64,000 bases of DNA from contig PHCV01000006.1 of the NCBI GenBank assembly GCA_002842395.1, positions 49,000 to 112,999 of the forward strand, in the 5' to 3' direction. The position numbers were made by a program, and so were the translations under genes. The notes beneath the pieces are model-generated. The model had not been told where the DNA came from, ran no database searches, and saw only the letters and a program-made list of their open reading frames with translations. Shown piece by piece: positions 41,406 to 50,573 of the stretch. Source of the stretch: Betaproteobacteria bacterium HGW-Betaproteobacteria-11. GTDB lineage: Bacteria > Pseudomonadota > Gammaproteobacteria > Burkholderiales > Rhodocyclaceae. Position 1 is the first letter of the stretch; the number at the start of each line of letters is the position of its first letter.

Positions 41406-42742
41406 CAGCCCAACTCCTCCATCCGCAGCCGGATCACCTTCTTCTTCACCACCGGCAGCGCCTCGATTTTTCCGATCGCGGCGGCGGCGTGCTTCTCGCG
41501 CGTGCGATGGGTGAGGATGATGATGTCGGTCTGCTCTTCGCCTTCGTTCGGCTCGCGCTGGATCATGGCCTCGATCGAAATCTGCTGGTCGGCCAGGATA
41601 CGGGTGATGTCGGCCAGCACGCCGGGCTTGTCTTCGACCCGCAGGCGCAGGTAGTAGCTGGTTTCGATCTCGGCCAGCGGCAGCACCTCGGTATCCTCGA
41701 CGGCATCGGGCTGGAAGGCCAGGTGCGGCACGCGCTGTTCCGGATCGGCGGTGTGCATGCGGGTGACATCGACCAGGTCGGCGATCACCGCCGAGGCGGT
41801 CGGCTCGGCGCCGGCGCCCCGTCCGTAGTAGAGCGTCGGCCCGACGGCATCGCCCTGCACCAGCACGGCATTCATCACCCCCTCGACATTGGCGATCAGG
41901 CGCCGCGCCGGAATCAGCGTCGGATGCACCCGCAATTCGACGCCATCGGCCCGCCGGCGGGTGATGCCGAGCAGCTTGATCCGATAGCCCAGTTGTTCAG
42001 CATAACGGATGTCGTCGGCTTCGAGCTGGCTGATGCCTTCGACGTGGGCGCGCTCGAACTGCATCGGGATACCGAAGGCCAATGCGGAAAGAATGGTGAT
42101 CTTGTGCGCCGCGTCCACGCCTTCGATGTCGAAGGTCGGATCGGCCTCGGCATACCCGAGACGCTGGGCATCGGCCAGCGCGTCGGCAAAGGAAAGTCCC
42201 TTGTCGCGCATCTCGGAAAGGATGAAGTTGGTGGTGCCGTTGATGATCCCGGCCACCCACTCGATGCGATTGGCGGAGAGCCCCTCGCGCACCGCCTTGA
42301 CGATCGGAATGCCGCCGGCCACGGCGGCCTCGAAGGCGACCATCACACCCTGTTTCTGCGCGGCGGCGAAGATTTCATTGCCATGCACGGCGAGCAGCGC
42401 CTTGTTCGCGGTGACCACATGCTTGCCGTTGGCAATCGCCCGCAAGACCAGTTCCTTCGCCACGCCATAACCGCCGATCAGTTCGACGACGATGTCGATC
42501 GCCGGATCATCGACCACGGCAAAGGCATCGTCGGTCACTGCGGCCTGGCTGCCGGTCACCCGGCGGGCGAGTTCAAGATTCTTGTCGGCGACGCGGGTGA
42601 TGCGGATCGGCCGGCCGGCGCGGCGGGTAATCTCGGCGGCATTGCGCGAGAGCACCGTGAAGGTGCCGCCGCCGACCGTGCCGGCGCCGAGCAGGCCGAC
42701 ATTGATGGGAACATTGATGAGACTGGGTTGATTCGAATTCAT
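41405..42742 (-). CDS. hom: Homoserine dehydrogenase
   Basis: A 445-residue enzyme. The NAD(P)-binding motif GLLGAGTVGGGTF is at the N-terminus, the catalytic region VAGGIPIVKAVREGL and GIINGTTNFIL follow, and an ACT domain is at the C-terminus (RLRVEDKPGVLADITRIL). It reduces aspartate semialdehyde to homoserine. The ACT domain suggests threonine feedback control. Confidence 0.97.
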   Translation of the reverse strand: MNSNQPSLINVPINVGLLGAGTVGGGTFTVLSRNAAEITRRAGRPIRITRVADKNLELARRVTGSQAAVTDDAFAVVDDPAIDIVVELIGGYGVAKELVLRAIANGKHVVTANKALLAVHGNEIFAAAQKQGVMVAFEAAVAGGIPIVKAVREGLSANRIEWVAGIINGTTNFILSEMRDKGLSFADALADAQRLGYAEADPTFDIEGVDAAHKITILSALAFGIPMQFERAHVEGISQLEADDIRYAEQLGYRIKLLGITRRRADGVELRVHPTLIPARRLIANVEGVMNAVLVQGDAVGPTLYYGRGAGAEPTASAVIADLVDVTRMHTADPEQRVPHLAFQPDAVEDTEVLPLAEIETSYYLRLRVEDKPGVLADITRILADQQISIEAMIQREPNEGEEQTDIIILTHRTREKHAAAAIGKIEALPVVKKKVIRLRMEELG

Positions 42743-42745
42743 CGT

Positions 42746-43972
42746 TCAGGCACCGTAACGTTTGCGATAAAAATCAAGGAACCGGGCGATCCGTTCGACC
42801 GCCTCGCGCAGGTCGTCCTCATGCGGCAGGAAGACGAGCCGGAAATGATCCGGATGCGGCCAATTGAAGCCGCTGCCCTGCACCAGCAGGACTTTTTCGG
42901 TGACCAGCAGCTCGGAAATGAATTCCTGGTCGTCGCTGATCGGATAGAGCCTGGGATCGAGGCGCGGAAACATGTAGAGCGAAGCCTTGGGCTTGACACA
43001 GGTGACGCCCGGAATCGCGGTGATCAGTTCGTAGGCCAGGTCACGCTGACGACGCATGCGGCCACCCTCGGCGACCAGATCGTCGATGCTCTGGTAGCCG
43101 CCCAATGCCGTCTGGATACCCCACTGCGCGGGGACGTTGGCACATAGCCGCATCGAGGAAAGGATGTCGAGCCCTTCGATATAGTCCTTCGCCGGCCGCT
43201 TGTCGCCGGAAACGACCATCCAGCCGGCGCGATAGCCACAGGCCCGGTAGTTCTTCGACAGGCTGTTGAAGGTGATGGTCAGCACGTCTTCCGAGAGCGC
43301 GGCAACCGAGGTATGTTGCGCTCCTTCGTAGAGCACGCGGTCATACACTTCATCGGCATAGACGATGAGATCGTGCGTGCGGGCAATCTCGATCAGTTCG
43401 CGCAGCAGATCGTCCGGATACAGCGCCCCGGTCGGATTGTTCGGATTGATGATGACGAGGGCCCGCGTCGCTGGCGTGATCTTGGCGCGAATATCGGCCA
43501 GGTCGGGTAGCCAGCCGGCGCCCTCGTCACACAGATAATGCCGCGGTACGCCGCCGGAGAGGCTGACCGCCGCCGTCCACAACGGATAATCCGGCGCCGG
43601 CACCAGCACTTCGTCGCCGGTATTGAGCAGGGCGTTCATCGCCATCACGATCAGCTCCGAGGCGCCGTTGCCGATGTAGATGTCCTCGATCGTCACCCCC
43701 TTGATGCGCTTTTGCTGGGTGTAGTGCATCACCGCCTTGCGCGCCGAGAAAATGCCTTTCGACTCGGAATAGCCGGATGCAGTGGGCAGGTTGCGGATGA
43801 TGTCCTGCTGGATTTCCTCGGGCACGTCGAAGCCGAACGGCGCCAGATTGCCGATATTGAGCTTGATGATCTTGTGGCCGTCTTCTTCCATCTGCCGCGC
43901 GCGTTCGAGCACGGGGCCGCGAATGTCGTAGCAGACGTTGTTGAGCTTGGCCGATTTGCTGATGGGCTGCAT
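42746..43972 (-). CDS. alaA: Alanine-synthesising aminotransferase AlaA-like
   Basis: A 408-residue class I PLP aminotransferase. The PLP lysine is in FNSLSKNYRACGYRAGWM, with NPNNPTGALY and YADEVYDRVLY before it. The sequence type matches the AlaA (YfbQ) group, which makes alanine from pyruvate and glutamate. In betaproteobacteria this gene usually precedes hom and thrC, as here with a three-base gap. Confidence 0.9.
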   Translation of the reverse strand: MQPISKSAKLNNVCYDIRGPVLERARQMEEDGHKIIKLNIGNLAPFGFDVPEEIQQDIIRNLPTASGYSESKGIFSARKAVMHYTQQKRIKGVTIEDIYIGNGASELIVMAMNALLNTGDEVLVPAPDYPLWTAAVSLSGGVPRHYLCDEGAGWLPDLADIRAKITPATRALVIINPNNPTGALYPDDLLRELIEIARTHDLIVYADEVYDRVLYEGAQHTSVAALSEDVLTITFNSLSKNYRACGYRAGWMVVSGDKRPAKDYIEGLDILSSMRLCANVPAQWGIQTALGGYQSIDDLVAEGGRMRRQRDLAYELITAIPGVTCVKPKASLYMFPRLDPRLYPISDDQEFISELLVTEKVLLVQGSGFNWPHPDHFRLVFLPHEDDLREAVERIARFLDFYRKRYGA

Positions 43973-44025
43973 GAGGCAACCGTCCTTTCCGTAGGGAATG
44001 CCGGAGCCGGGCCGGCGCGAAAAGG

Positions 44026-44031
44026 TATAAT
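44026..44031 (+). promoter_or_regulatory. Possible -10 box upstream of the arn operon
   Basis: A perfect TATAAT lies in the otherwise GC-rich gap between alaA and the Mth938-like gene. No convincing -35 box is seen at 17 bases, so the promoter is tentative. Confidence 0.35.
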
Positions 44032-44119
44032 GTTACTTGAGCCCTTGCTGCACCGCAAATCCAGAATTGACGCGGCTTGCACGGGGGCGTGCCCCTACCG
44101 GATCGACCGCCTTTCGCCG

Positions 44120-44500
44120 ATGAAACTTCACTCCCTGCCGACCACCGGCCTGCTGGCCATCACCACCTACGATGCAGCGTCGATTCACGTCAATGGCCAG
44201 TGCCTTACCCGCAGCTTCATTCTCACCGGCGAGCGCCTGATCGAAGACTGGCCACCGGCGTCCATCGCGGATATCTCCGCAACCGATCTCCTGCCCCTGG
44301 CCGGCCTCGGTTGCCCGATCGTCCTGCTCGGCACCGGCCGGCGTCAGCACTTTCCCCCGCCGGCGCTGCTGCGCCCGTTGTATGAACATGGCATTGGTAT
44401 CGAGGTGATGGACACCCAGGCCGCCTGCCGCACCTACAACATCCTGCTCGCCGAAGGCCGCGCCGTGGCTGCGGCACTGATCCTGGAACATTCCGCATGA
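44120..44500 (+). CDS. Mth938-like (DUF498) domain protein
   Basis: A 126-residue protein of the Mth938/NDUFAF3-like fold. The GCPIVLLGTGRRQHFP segment and GIGIEVMDTQAACRTYNILLAEGR are characteristic. Mitochondrial relatives assist complex I assembly; the bacterial role is unknown. Its stop overlaps the arnT-like gene as ATGA, so it leads the aminoarabinose operon, a placement seen in other betaproteobacteria. Confidence 0.9.
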   Translation: MKLHSLPTTGLLAITTYDAASIHVNGQCLTRSFILTGERLIEDWPPASIADISATDLLPLAGLGCPIVLLGTGRRQHFPPPALLRPLYEHGIGIEVMDTQAACRTYNILLAEGRAVAAALILEHSA

Positions 44501-46164
44501 CCTCGACCCCCCTGCGCCGCGGGCCCTTGCTGCTGGCCCTGCTGACCTTCGCCGTGCTGTGGTTCGGCGCCCTCGACCATCGTCGCCTGATCAATCCCGA
44601 CGAAGGCCGCTATGCCGAGATCCCGCGCGAGATGGTGGTCAGCGGCGACTGGCTGACGCCGCGTCTGAACGACCTCAAGTATTTCGAGAAACCGCCGCTG
44701 CAATACTGGGCCACGGCGGCGGCCTACACGCTGTTCGGCGAACATCACTGGACGGCGCGGCTGTGGCCGGCACTCACCGGCTTCTTCGGCGTGCTGTTCA
44801 CCGGCTGGGCCACGGCCCTGCTGTTCACCCCGGCAGCGGGTCTGTTCGCGGCTGCGGTGCTGGCCAGCAGCCTGCTGTGGAATCTGATCGGGCACACCAA
44901 CACGCTGGACATGGGTGTCAGCTTCTTTCTTGCCGCGGCGGTGCATGCGCTTTGTCTTGCGCAGCGCGCCACGGCAACCGCGCAGGAAAGTCGGCGCTGG
45001 CAGGACGCCGCCTGGGTGCTGCTGGCGCTGGCGATCCTCTCCAAGGGGCTGATCGGCCTCGTCCTGCCGGCCGCCACCGTCCTCGCCTATGCCCTGTGGC
45101 AGCGTGACTGGGGCTTCATCCTGCGCATCCGGCCCTGGCGGGGCTGCCTCATCCTGTTGCTCGTCAGCGGGCCCTGGCTCGTCGCGGTCTCGCTGGCCAA
45201 CCCCGAGTTCGCCCATTTCTTTTTCATCCACGAACATCTCGAACGTTTCCTGACCAAGGTGCATCACCGCTACGAGCCGCCCTGGTTCTTCCTCCCCATC
45301 CTGATCGTCGGCATGCTGCCCTGGCTGGGCAGCCTGTGGCCAGGCTTGCTGGCAGGCGCGCGCCAGGCCGGCAGTGGCAGGGAATTTCAGCCGCAGCGTT
45401 TCCTGCTCGCCTGGGCCGTGGTGGTGTTCGTCTTTTTCTCGATTTCAGACTCGAAGCTACCCTCCTACATCCTGCCGATCTTCCCGGCCCTGGCCTCGCT
45501 CATCGCGCTCGAAATGACCACGGCCAGAACGCGCCTGGCCTGGCAGATGGCGCCGGCCATCCTGATCGGCCTGGCCGGACTGTTGCTGACGCCTTATGTC
45601 ATCCACCGCGCCGGCGGGGAAATCTCGCTCGACATTTATCGTGCCTATCAACCCTGGCTATACGCCGCCGCCGGATTGCTGACGGCAGGCGGCGCGGCGG
45701 CGACCTGGCTCGCCCATCGCGGACGCGCCGCGGCGGCGACGCTGGTGCTGGCCGCGGCCGGCTTTCTTGGCGGCCAGGCCGTGCTGCTCGGTCACGACAG
45801 CTTCGGCAAGGCCAACTCGGCCCACGACATCGTCGCCGCCATCCGCGGCCAGGTGCCGTCCGGAGTGCCGTTCTACAGCGTCAATACCTATGACCCGAGT
45901 TTCCAGTTCTATCTCCGTCGCACGACAACGATGGTCGAATACAAGAATGAACTGAGCTTCGGCATCGCCCAGGAACCGGAAAAATTCATCCCCGACCTGA
46001 AAACCTTCGCCGCCCGCTGGCAGGCCGATTCCGTCGCCTGGGCGCTAACCTCGCCGGACACCTTCGCCCAGCTGAAAAGGGAAGGGCTGCCGATGATCGA
46101 GGTCGCGCGCGATCCGCGCCGCGTGGTGATCAGAAAACCGGACGCAGGAGCAACCCGGCCATGA
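44497..46164 (+). CDS. arnT: Lipid A aminoarabinose transferase-like glycosyltransferase
   Basis: A 555-residue polytopic protein. DEGRYAEIPREMVVSGDWLT and KYFEKPPLQYW are the conserved periplasmic motifs of ArnT. It transfers 4-amino-4-deoxy-L-arabinose from undecaprenyl phosphate to lipid A phosphates, which lowers negative charge and gives resistance to polymyxin-type peptides. The other arn genes follow with four-base overlaps. A copy of the dispersed repeat lies inside, in a frame unlike most other coding copies. Confidence 0.92.
   Translation: MTSTPLRRGPLLLALLTFAVLWFGALDHRRLINPDEGRYAEIPREMVVSGDWLTPRLNDLKYFEKPPLQYWATAAAYTLFGEHHWTARLWPALTGFFGVLFTGWATALLFTPAAGLFAAAVLASSLLWNLIGHTNTLDMGVSFFLAAAVHALCLAQRATATAQESRRWQDAAWVLLALAILSKGLIGLVLPAATVLAYALWQRDWGFILRIRPWRGCLILLLVSGPWLVAVSLANPEFAHFFFIHEHLERFLTKVHHRYEPPWFFLPILIVGMLPWLGSLWPGLLAGARQAGSGREFQPQRFLLAWAVVVFVFFSISDSKLPSYILPIFPALASLIALEMTTARTRLAWQMAPAILIGLAGLLLTPYVIHRAGGEISLDIYRAYQPWLYAAAGLLTAGGAAATWLAHRGRAAAATLVLAAAGFLGGQAVLLGHDSFGKANSAHDIVAAIRGQVPSGVPFYSVNTYDPSFQFYLRRTTTMVEYKNELSFGIAQEPEKFIPDLKTFAARWQADSVAWALTSPDTFAQLKREGLPMIEVARDPRRVVIRKPDAGATRP
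44986..45010 (+). repeat. Dispersed GTCGGCGCTGGC repeat, copy 7
   Basis: Exact core at 44990-45001 within arnT, where it is read as Ser-Arg-Arg-Trp. The flanks are GAAA before and AGGACGCCG after. Confidence 0.65.
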
Positions 46165-46532
46165 CCCCCGTCAGTTTCGCCCTGATCCTCACCGGCGTGC
46201 TGCTCAACGCCGCCGCACAACTGCTGCTCAAGGCCGGCACCAATGCCGTCGGCCACTTCGAATTCCATGTCGGCAACCTGATCCCCATCGGCCTCAAGCT
46301 CGCCCTGCAACCCTTCATCCTCGGCGGCATGGCCTGCTATGCCGTCAGTCTGGTGGTGTGGATCATGGCGCTCTCGCGGGTGCCGGTGTCGATCGCCTAC
46401 CCGATGCTGTCGATCGGCTATGTGATCAACGCCTTCATCGCCTGGCAGTGGTTCGGCGAAGCACTGGCCGCGCAAAAGCTGCTCGGCATCGGCTTCATCG
46501 TCATCGGCGTGGTGCTGGTGGCACGATCGTGA
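46161..46532 (+). CDS. SMR/EamA-type flippase subunit (ArnE/ArnF-like)
   Basis: A 123-residue four-helix membrane protein. LLNAAAQLLLKAGT at the start and SRVPVSIAYPMLSIGYVINAFIAWQWFGE are typical of the ArnE/ArnF group. In E. coli two such genes form the undecaprenyl-phosphate aminoarabinose flippase; here only one is present in the operon, so it may act as a homodimer. Both ends overlap neighbours by four bases. Confidence 0.88.
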   Translation: MTPVSFALILTGVLLNAAAQLLLKAGTNAVGHFEFHVGNLIPIGLKLALQPFILGGMACYAVSLVVWIMALSRVPVSIAYPMLSIGYVINAFIAWQWFGEALAAQKLLGIGFIVIGVVLVARS

Positions 46533-47662
46533 GTTCATCCTTTTTGCCCTTCACCCGCCCGGCGATCGACGAGGAAACCATCGCTGCCGTGACCGCCGTG
46601 CTGCGTTCCGGCTGGCTGACCAGCGGGCCCAAGGTGCTGGCCTTCGAGGCCGCGCTTTCACAGTACTGTGGCGGCCGCCCGGTGCGCGTCTTCAATTCCG
46701 GCACCGCGGCGCTCGAAATCGCGCTGCGGCTCGGAAAAGTCGGCGCTGGCGATACGGTGATCACCACGCCCCTGACCTGGGTCGCCACCGCCAACGTGAT
46801 TCTCGAAGTCGGCGCCACGCCGATCTTCGTCGATGTCGATCCGGCGACACGCAATCTCGATCTCGACCAGATCGAAGCCGCGATTCAGCCGACGACCCGG
46901 GCCATCATCCCGGTCGATCTCGCCGGCCTGCCGGTGGACCGGCAACATCTCCACGCCCTGGCCAAGCGGCACGGCCTGCGGGTGATCGAGGATGCCGCCC
47001 AATCCTTCGGCGCATCCTGGGCCGGGCAGCCGATCGGCACGTCGTTCGGCGAAGGCCGCGATTTCGTCGCTTTCAGCTTTCATGCCAACAAGAACCTGAC
47101 CAGCGGCGAAGGCGGCGCCCTGGTGTTGCCCGACGATGTCGATCCGGGACTGTGCGAGCGTTTGCGGCTGCAAGGCGTGCGGCGCCTTGCCGACGGCGGC
47201 ATGGAGGTCGACGTACTGGGCGGCAAGTTCAACCTCACCGACATCGCCGCCGTCATCGGCCTCGGCCAGCTCAAGCACCTGCCGGAATTCACCGAGCGCC
47301 GCCGCGCGCTGGCCCGCCGCTATTTCGAATGGATCGATCCCGGCCTGGGCCTCGAACTGCCTGCCGCTGATTTCGTAAATTCCAACTGGCATATGTTTCA
47401 GGTGCTGTTGCCCGCCGGCGCAGATCGCGGCGAATTCATCGCGGCGATGAAGACGCACGGCGTCGGCATCGGCGTGCATTACCCGGCACTGCACCTGTTC
47501 TCGCTCTACCGACGGCTTGGCTGGAAGGATGGCGACTTTCCAGTCGCCGAGGACATCGGCCGGCGCACCGTCTCCCTGCCGCTGTTTCCCGCCATGCAAG
47601 AAAGCGACGTCGATCGCGTCTGCCACGCCCTGCATGAGATATTGCCCGAGGTCTCCCGATGA
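46529..47662 (+). CDS. arnB: UDP-4-amino-4-deoxy-L-arabinose aminotransferase
   Basis: A 377-residue DegT/DnrJ/EryC1 family PLP enzyme starting with GTG in a GTGA overlap. Lys188 in FHANKNLTSGEGG is the PLP lysine. VFNSGTAALEIAL binds the cofactor phosphate. It transaminates the UDP-4-keto pentose made by the ArnA dehydrogenase. A dispersed repeat is read as Lys-Val-Gly-Ala-Gly-Asp-Thr-Val right after the cofactor motif. Confidence 0.95.
   Translation: MSSSFLPFTRPAIDEETIAAVTAVLRSGWLTSGPKVLAFEAALSQYCGGRPVRVFNSGTAALEIALRLGKVGAGDTVITTPLTWVATANVILEVGATPIFVDVDPATRNLDLDQIEAAIQPTTRAIIPVDLAGLPVDRQHLHALAKRHGLRVIEDAAQSFGASWAGQPIGTSFGEGRDFVAFSFHANKNLTSGEGGALVLPDDVDPGLCERLRLQGVRRLADGGMEVDVLGGKFNLTDIAAVIGLGQLKHLPEFTERRRALARRYFEWIDPGLGLELPAADFVNSNWHMFQVLLPAGADRGEFIAAMKTHGVGIGVHYPALHLFSLYRRLGWKDGDFPVAEDIGRRTVSLPLFPAMQESDVDRVCHALHEILPEVSR
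46735..46759 (+). repeat. Dispersed GTCGGCGCTGGC repeat, copy 8
   Basis: Exact core at 46739-46750 within arnB, preceded by AAAA and followed by GATACGGTG, the same tail as in soxZ. Confidence 0.7.
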
Positions 47663-48585
47663 TTTCCATCGTCATTCCCGTCTATAACGAGGAGGCCGGT
47701 CTGCCGGTGCTCTTCGCCCGGCTCTATCCGGCGCTCGATGCGCTGGCCGAACCTTACGAAATCCTGTTCATCGATGACGGCAGCCGCGACCGCTCGGCGG
47801 CGCTCCTGCGCGAACAGTTCGAGCGTCGCCCCGAGGTCACCCGCGTCATCATTCTCGCCGTCAATGCCGGCCAGCACATGGCCATCCTCGCCGGCTTCGA
47901 GCATTGCCGGGGCGAGATCGTGGTCACCCTCGATGCCGACCTGCAAAATCCGCCGGAGGAAATCGCCACCTTGCTGGCGAAGATGCGCGAAGGCCACGAC
48001 TATGTCGGCAGCATCCGGCGGCGGCGGCAGGACAACCTGTTCCGCACCTGGGTCTCGAAAGCCGTGAATCGGCTGCGGGAAAAAACCACCCGGATCAAGA
48101 TCACCGACCAGGGCAACATGCTGCGTGCCTATTCGCGCGACGTGGTCGAGGCCATCAACAGATGCAAGGAAGTCGCCACCTTCATCCCGGCGCTGGCCTA
48201 CACCTTCGCCCGCCATCCGGCCGAGGTCATGACCGAACACGAGGAACGCGCCGCGGGCGAATCCAAATATTCGCTCTACAGCCTGATCCGCCTCAATTTC
48301 GACCTGATGACCGGCTTCTCGCTGATGCCGCTGCAATGGTTCTCGATGCTCGGCATGCTGGTCGCGCTCGGCTCCGGTGCGCTGTTCGTTCTGCTGATCG
48401 CCCGCCGCCTGCTGCTGGGGCCGGAGGTCGAGGGTGTATTCACCTTGTTTGCCCTGATGTTCTTCCTCATCGGTCTGGCCCTGTTCGGCATCGGCCTGCT
48501 CGGCGAATACATCGGCCGCATCTACCAGCAGGTACGTCACCGGCCGCGCTATCTGATCGGCGCGATCCTGGAAAAAGAACAGTGA
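47659..48585 (+). CDS. arnC: Undecaprenyl-phosphate 4-deoxy-4-formamido-L-arabinose transferase
   Basis: A 308-residue GT2 enzyme. The N-terminal catalytic domain has SIVIPVYNEEAGLPVLF and VTLDADLQNPPEEI (the metal-binding DxD). Two C-terminal transmembrane helices anchor it. It moves formylated aminoarabinose from UDP to undecaprenyl phosphate at the inner membrane. Four-base overlaps link it to arnB and the ArnA formyltransferase. Confidence 0.95.
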   Translation: MISIVIPVYNEEAGLPVLFARLYPALDALAEPYEILFIDDGSRDRSAALLREQFERRPEVTRVIILAVNAGQHMAILAGFEHCRGEIVVTLDADLQNPPEEIATLLAKMREGHDYVGSIRRRRQDNLFRTWVSKAVNRLREKTTRIKITDQGNMLRAYSRDVVEAINRCKEVATFIPALAYTFARHPAEVMTEHEERAAGESKYSLYSLIRLNFDLMTGFSLMPLQWFSMLGMLVALGSGALFVLLIARRLLLGPEVEGVFTLFALMFFLIGLALFGIGLLGEYIGRIYQQVRHRPRYLIGAILEKEQ

Positions 48586-49523
48586 CTAAAGCACCCACGG
48601 CCGTCGTCTTCGCCTACCACAACGTCGGCGTGCGCTGCCTGGCAGTACTGCTGGCGCATGGTGTCGAGGTGGTGCGCGTGATCACTCACCGCGACAACCC
48701 GGCGGAAACCATCTGGTTCGACAGTGTGGCTGAACTCGCCGGCCGCTACGACATTCCGGTCATCACCCCGGAAAATGCCAACGACCCGGCAACCGTCGCC
48801 GAGCTGGCCGCATTGCAGCCGGATTTCATCTTCTCTTTTTATTACCGGCAGATGCTGGGCGCGCCGCTGCTGGCCCTGCCCCGTCGTGGCGCCTGGAACA
48901 TGCACGGCTCGCTCTTGCCAAAATACCGTGGCCGCGTGCCGGTAAATTGGGCGATCATCCACGGTGAACGGGAAACCGGCGCCACGCTGCACGAAATGGT
49001 CGCCAAGCCTGATGCCGGCGGCATCATCGCGCAACAGGCGGTGCCGATCCTGCCTGACGATACGGCATTCGAGGTTTTCAACAAGGTCACCGTCGCCGCG
49101 GAAATGGCGCTCGATCGCATTCTCCCCGACCTGCTCGCCGGCCACGTCCATCCGCTACCGCAGAACCTGGCCACCGGCAACTATTGCGGCGGGCGCACGG
49201 CCGAGGACGGACGCATCGACTGGAACCGCTCCGCCGCCGCTATCCACAACCTGATCCGCGCCGTGGCGCCCCCTTATCCCGGCGCCTTCTTCGACACCCC
49301 GCAGGGACGCGTGCGTGTTCTGCGCTCGCTGCGTCCCTTGCCGCAGCCCGGCCCTTTTGGCCGGCCGACACTGTTCTTCGATGACCGCCGGTTGCTCGCC
49401 GAATGCGGCGACGGCCGCGTTCTACCCCTGCTCGCGGTAGAATTGGCGGGAGCGCCGCTGCAAACCACGAATGACAATCCGCTCGGCATTTTTTTTGGCG
49501 CGAACACGCTTCCTCTGACATGA
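48582..49523 (+). CDS. arnA: UDP-4-amino-4-deoxy-L-arabinose formyltransferase (ArnA N-terminal domain as separate gene)
   Basis: A 313-residue formyltransferase starting with GTG. Asn106, His108 and Asp144 match the catalytic triad, within WNMHGSLLPKYRGR and KPDAGGI. In E. coli this is the N-terminal half of bifunctional ArnA; here the dehydrogenase half is the next gene, overlapping by four bases. The domain uses 10-formyltetrahydrofolate to formylate UDP-aminoarabinose. Confidence 0.93.
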   Translation: MTKAPTAVVFAYHNVGVRCLAVLLAHGVEVVRVITHRDNPAETIWFDSVAELAGRYDIPVITPENANDPATVAELAALQPDFIFSFYYRQMLGAPLLALPRRGAWNMHGSLLPKYRGRVPVNWAIIHGERETGATLHEMVAKPDAGGIIAQQAVPILPDDTAFEVFNKVTVAAEMALDRILPDLLAGHVHPLPQNLATGNYCGGRTAEDGRIDWNRSAAAIHNLIRAVAPPYPGAFFDTPQGRVRVLRSLRPLPQPGPFGRPTLFFDDRRLLAECGDGRVLPLLAVELAGAPLQTTNDNPLGIFFGANTLPLT

Positions 49524-50563
49524 AAAAAATCCTCATCCTCGGCGTCAACGGCTTCATCGGCCATCATCTTTCCCGGCGCATCCTCGACACCACCGACTGG
49601 GAAGTCCATGGCATGGACATGAACTCGGAGCGGATCGCAAGCCTGATGGACAACCCGCGCTTTCACTTCTTCGAAGGCGACATCACCATCAACCGCGAAT
49701 GGATCGAGTATCACGTCAGGAAATGCGATGTCATCCTGCCGCTGGTCGCCATCGCCACGCCGGCGACCTATGTCAAGGAACCCTTGCGCGTCTTCGAGCT
49801 CGATTTCGAGGCCAACCTGCCGATCATCCGCCAGGCCGTGAAATACAAAAAGCGCGTGCTGTTCCCCTCCACATCCGAGGTCTATGGCATGTGCCAGGAC
49901 GCGGAATTCGATCCCGAAAACTCCAACCTGATCCTCGGCCCGATCAACAAGCCGCGCTGGATCTACTCCTGCGCCAAGCAGATGATGGATCGCGTGATCC
50001 ATGCCTACGGCCAGCAGGAGGGACTCGACTACACACTGTTCCGTCCCTTCAACTGGATCGGCCCCGGCCTCGATTCGATCCACACGCCGAAGGAAGGCAG
50101 CTCGCGGGTGATCACCCAGTTCCTTGGCCATATCGTGCGCGGCGAGCCGATCAAGCTGGTCGATGGCGGCACGCAAAAGCGCGCCTTCACCTATGTTTCG
50201 GATGGCATCGATGCGCTGATGAAAATCATCGAAAATTCCAGTGACATTGCCCGCCACAAGATTTACAACATCGGCAACCCGAAGAACAACTATGCGATTC
50301 GTGACCTCGCTCACCTGATGCTGAAACTGGCGCAGGAGTATCCAGAGTATGCGGTCAATGCCGCCAAGGTGAAGATTCTCGAAACCACCTCCGGCGAATA
50401 CTATGGCGCCGGCTACCAGGACACGCAGCATCGCGTACCGAGCATCGGCAACACCATGCGCGATCTCGGCTGGGCGCCGAAAGTTGATTTCGAGACCGCC
50501 CTGCGCGGCATCTTCGAAGCCTATCGCAGCGACGTGGCCGCCGCGCGCGAATTGATGGACTGA
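49520..50563 (+). CDS. arnA: UDP-glucuronate oxidative decarboxylase (ArnA C-terminal domain as separate gene)
   Basis: A 347-residue extended short-chain dehydrogenase. The NAD motif GVNGFIGHHL is at the N-terminus. STSEVYGMC carries the Ser/Glu pair used in ArnA, and YSCAK holds the Tyr and Lys. RPFNWIGPGLD is typical of the ArnA decarboxylase domain. It oxidises UDP-glucuronate and releases CO2 to give the 4-keto pentose for ArnB. Confidence 0.93.
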   Translation: MKKILILGVNGFIGHHLSRRILDTTDWEVHGMDMNSERIASLMDNPRFHFFEGDITINREWIEYHVRKCDVILPLVAIATPATYVKEPLRVFELDFEANLPIIRQAVKYKKRVLFPSTSEVYGMCQDAEFDPENSNLILGPINKPRWIYSCAKQMMDRVIHAYGQQEGLDYTLFRPFNWIGPGLDSIHTPKEGSSRVITQFLGHIVRGEPIKLVDGGTQKRAFTYVSDGIDALMKIIENSSDIARHKIYNIGNPKNNYAIRDLAHLMLKLAQEYPEYAVNAAKVKILETTSGEYYGAGYQDTQHRVPSIGNTMRDLGWAPKVDFETALRGIFEAYRSDVAAARELMD

Positions 50564-50573
50564 GTTTCTTCCT

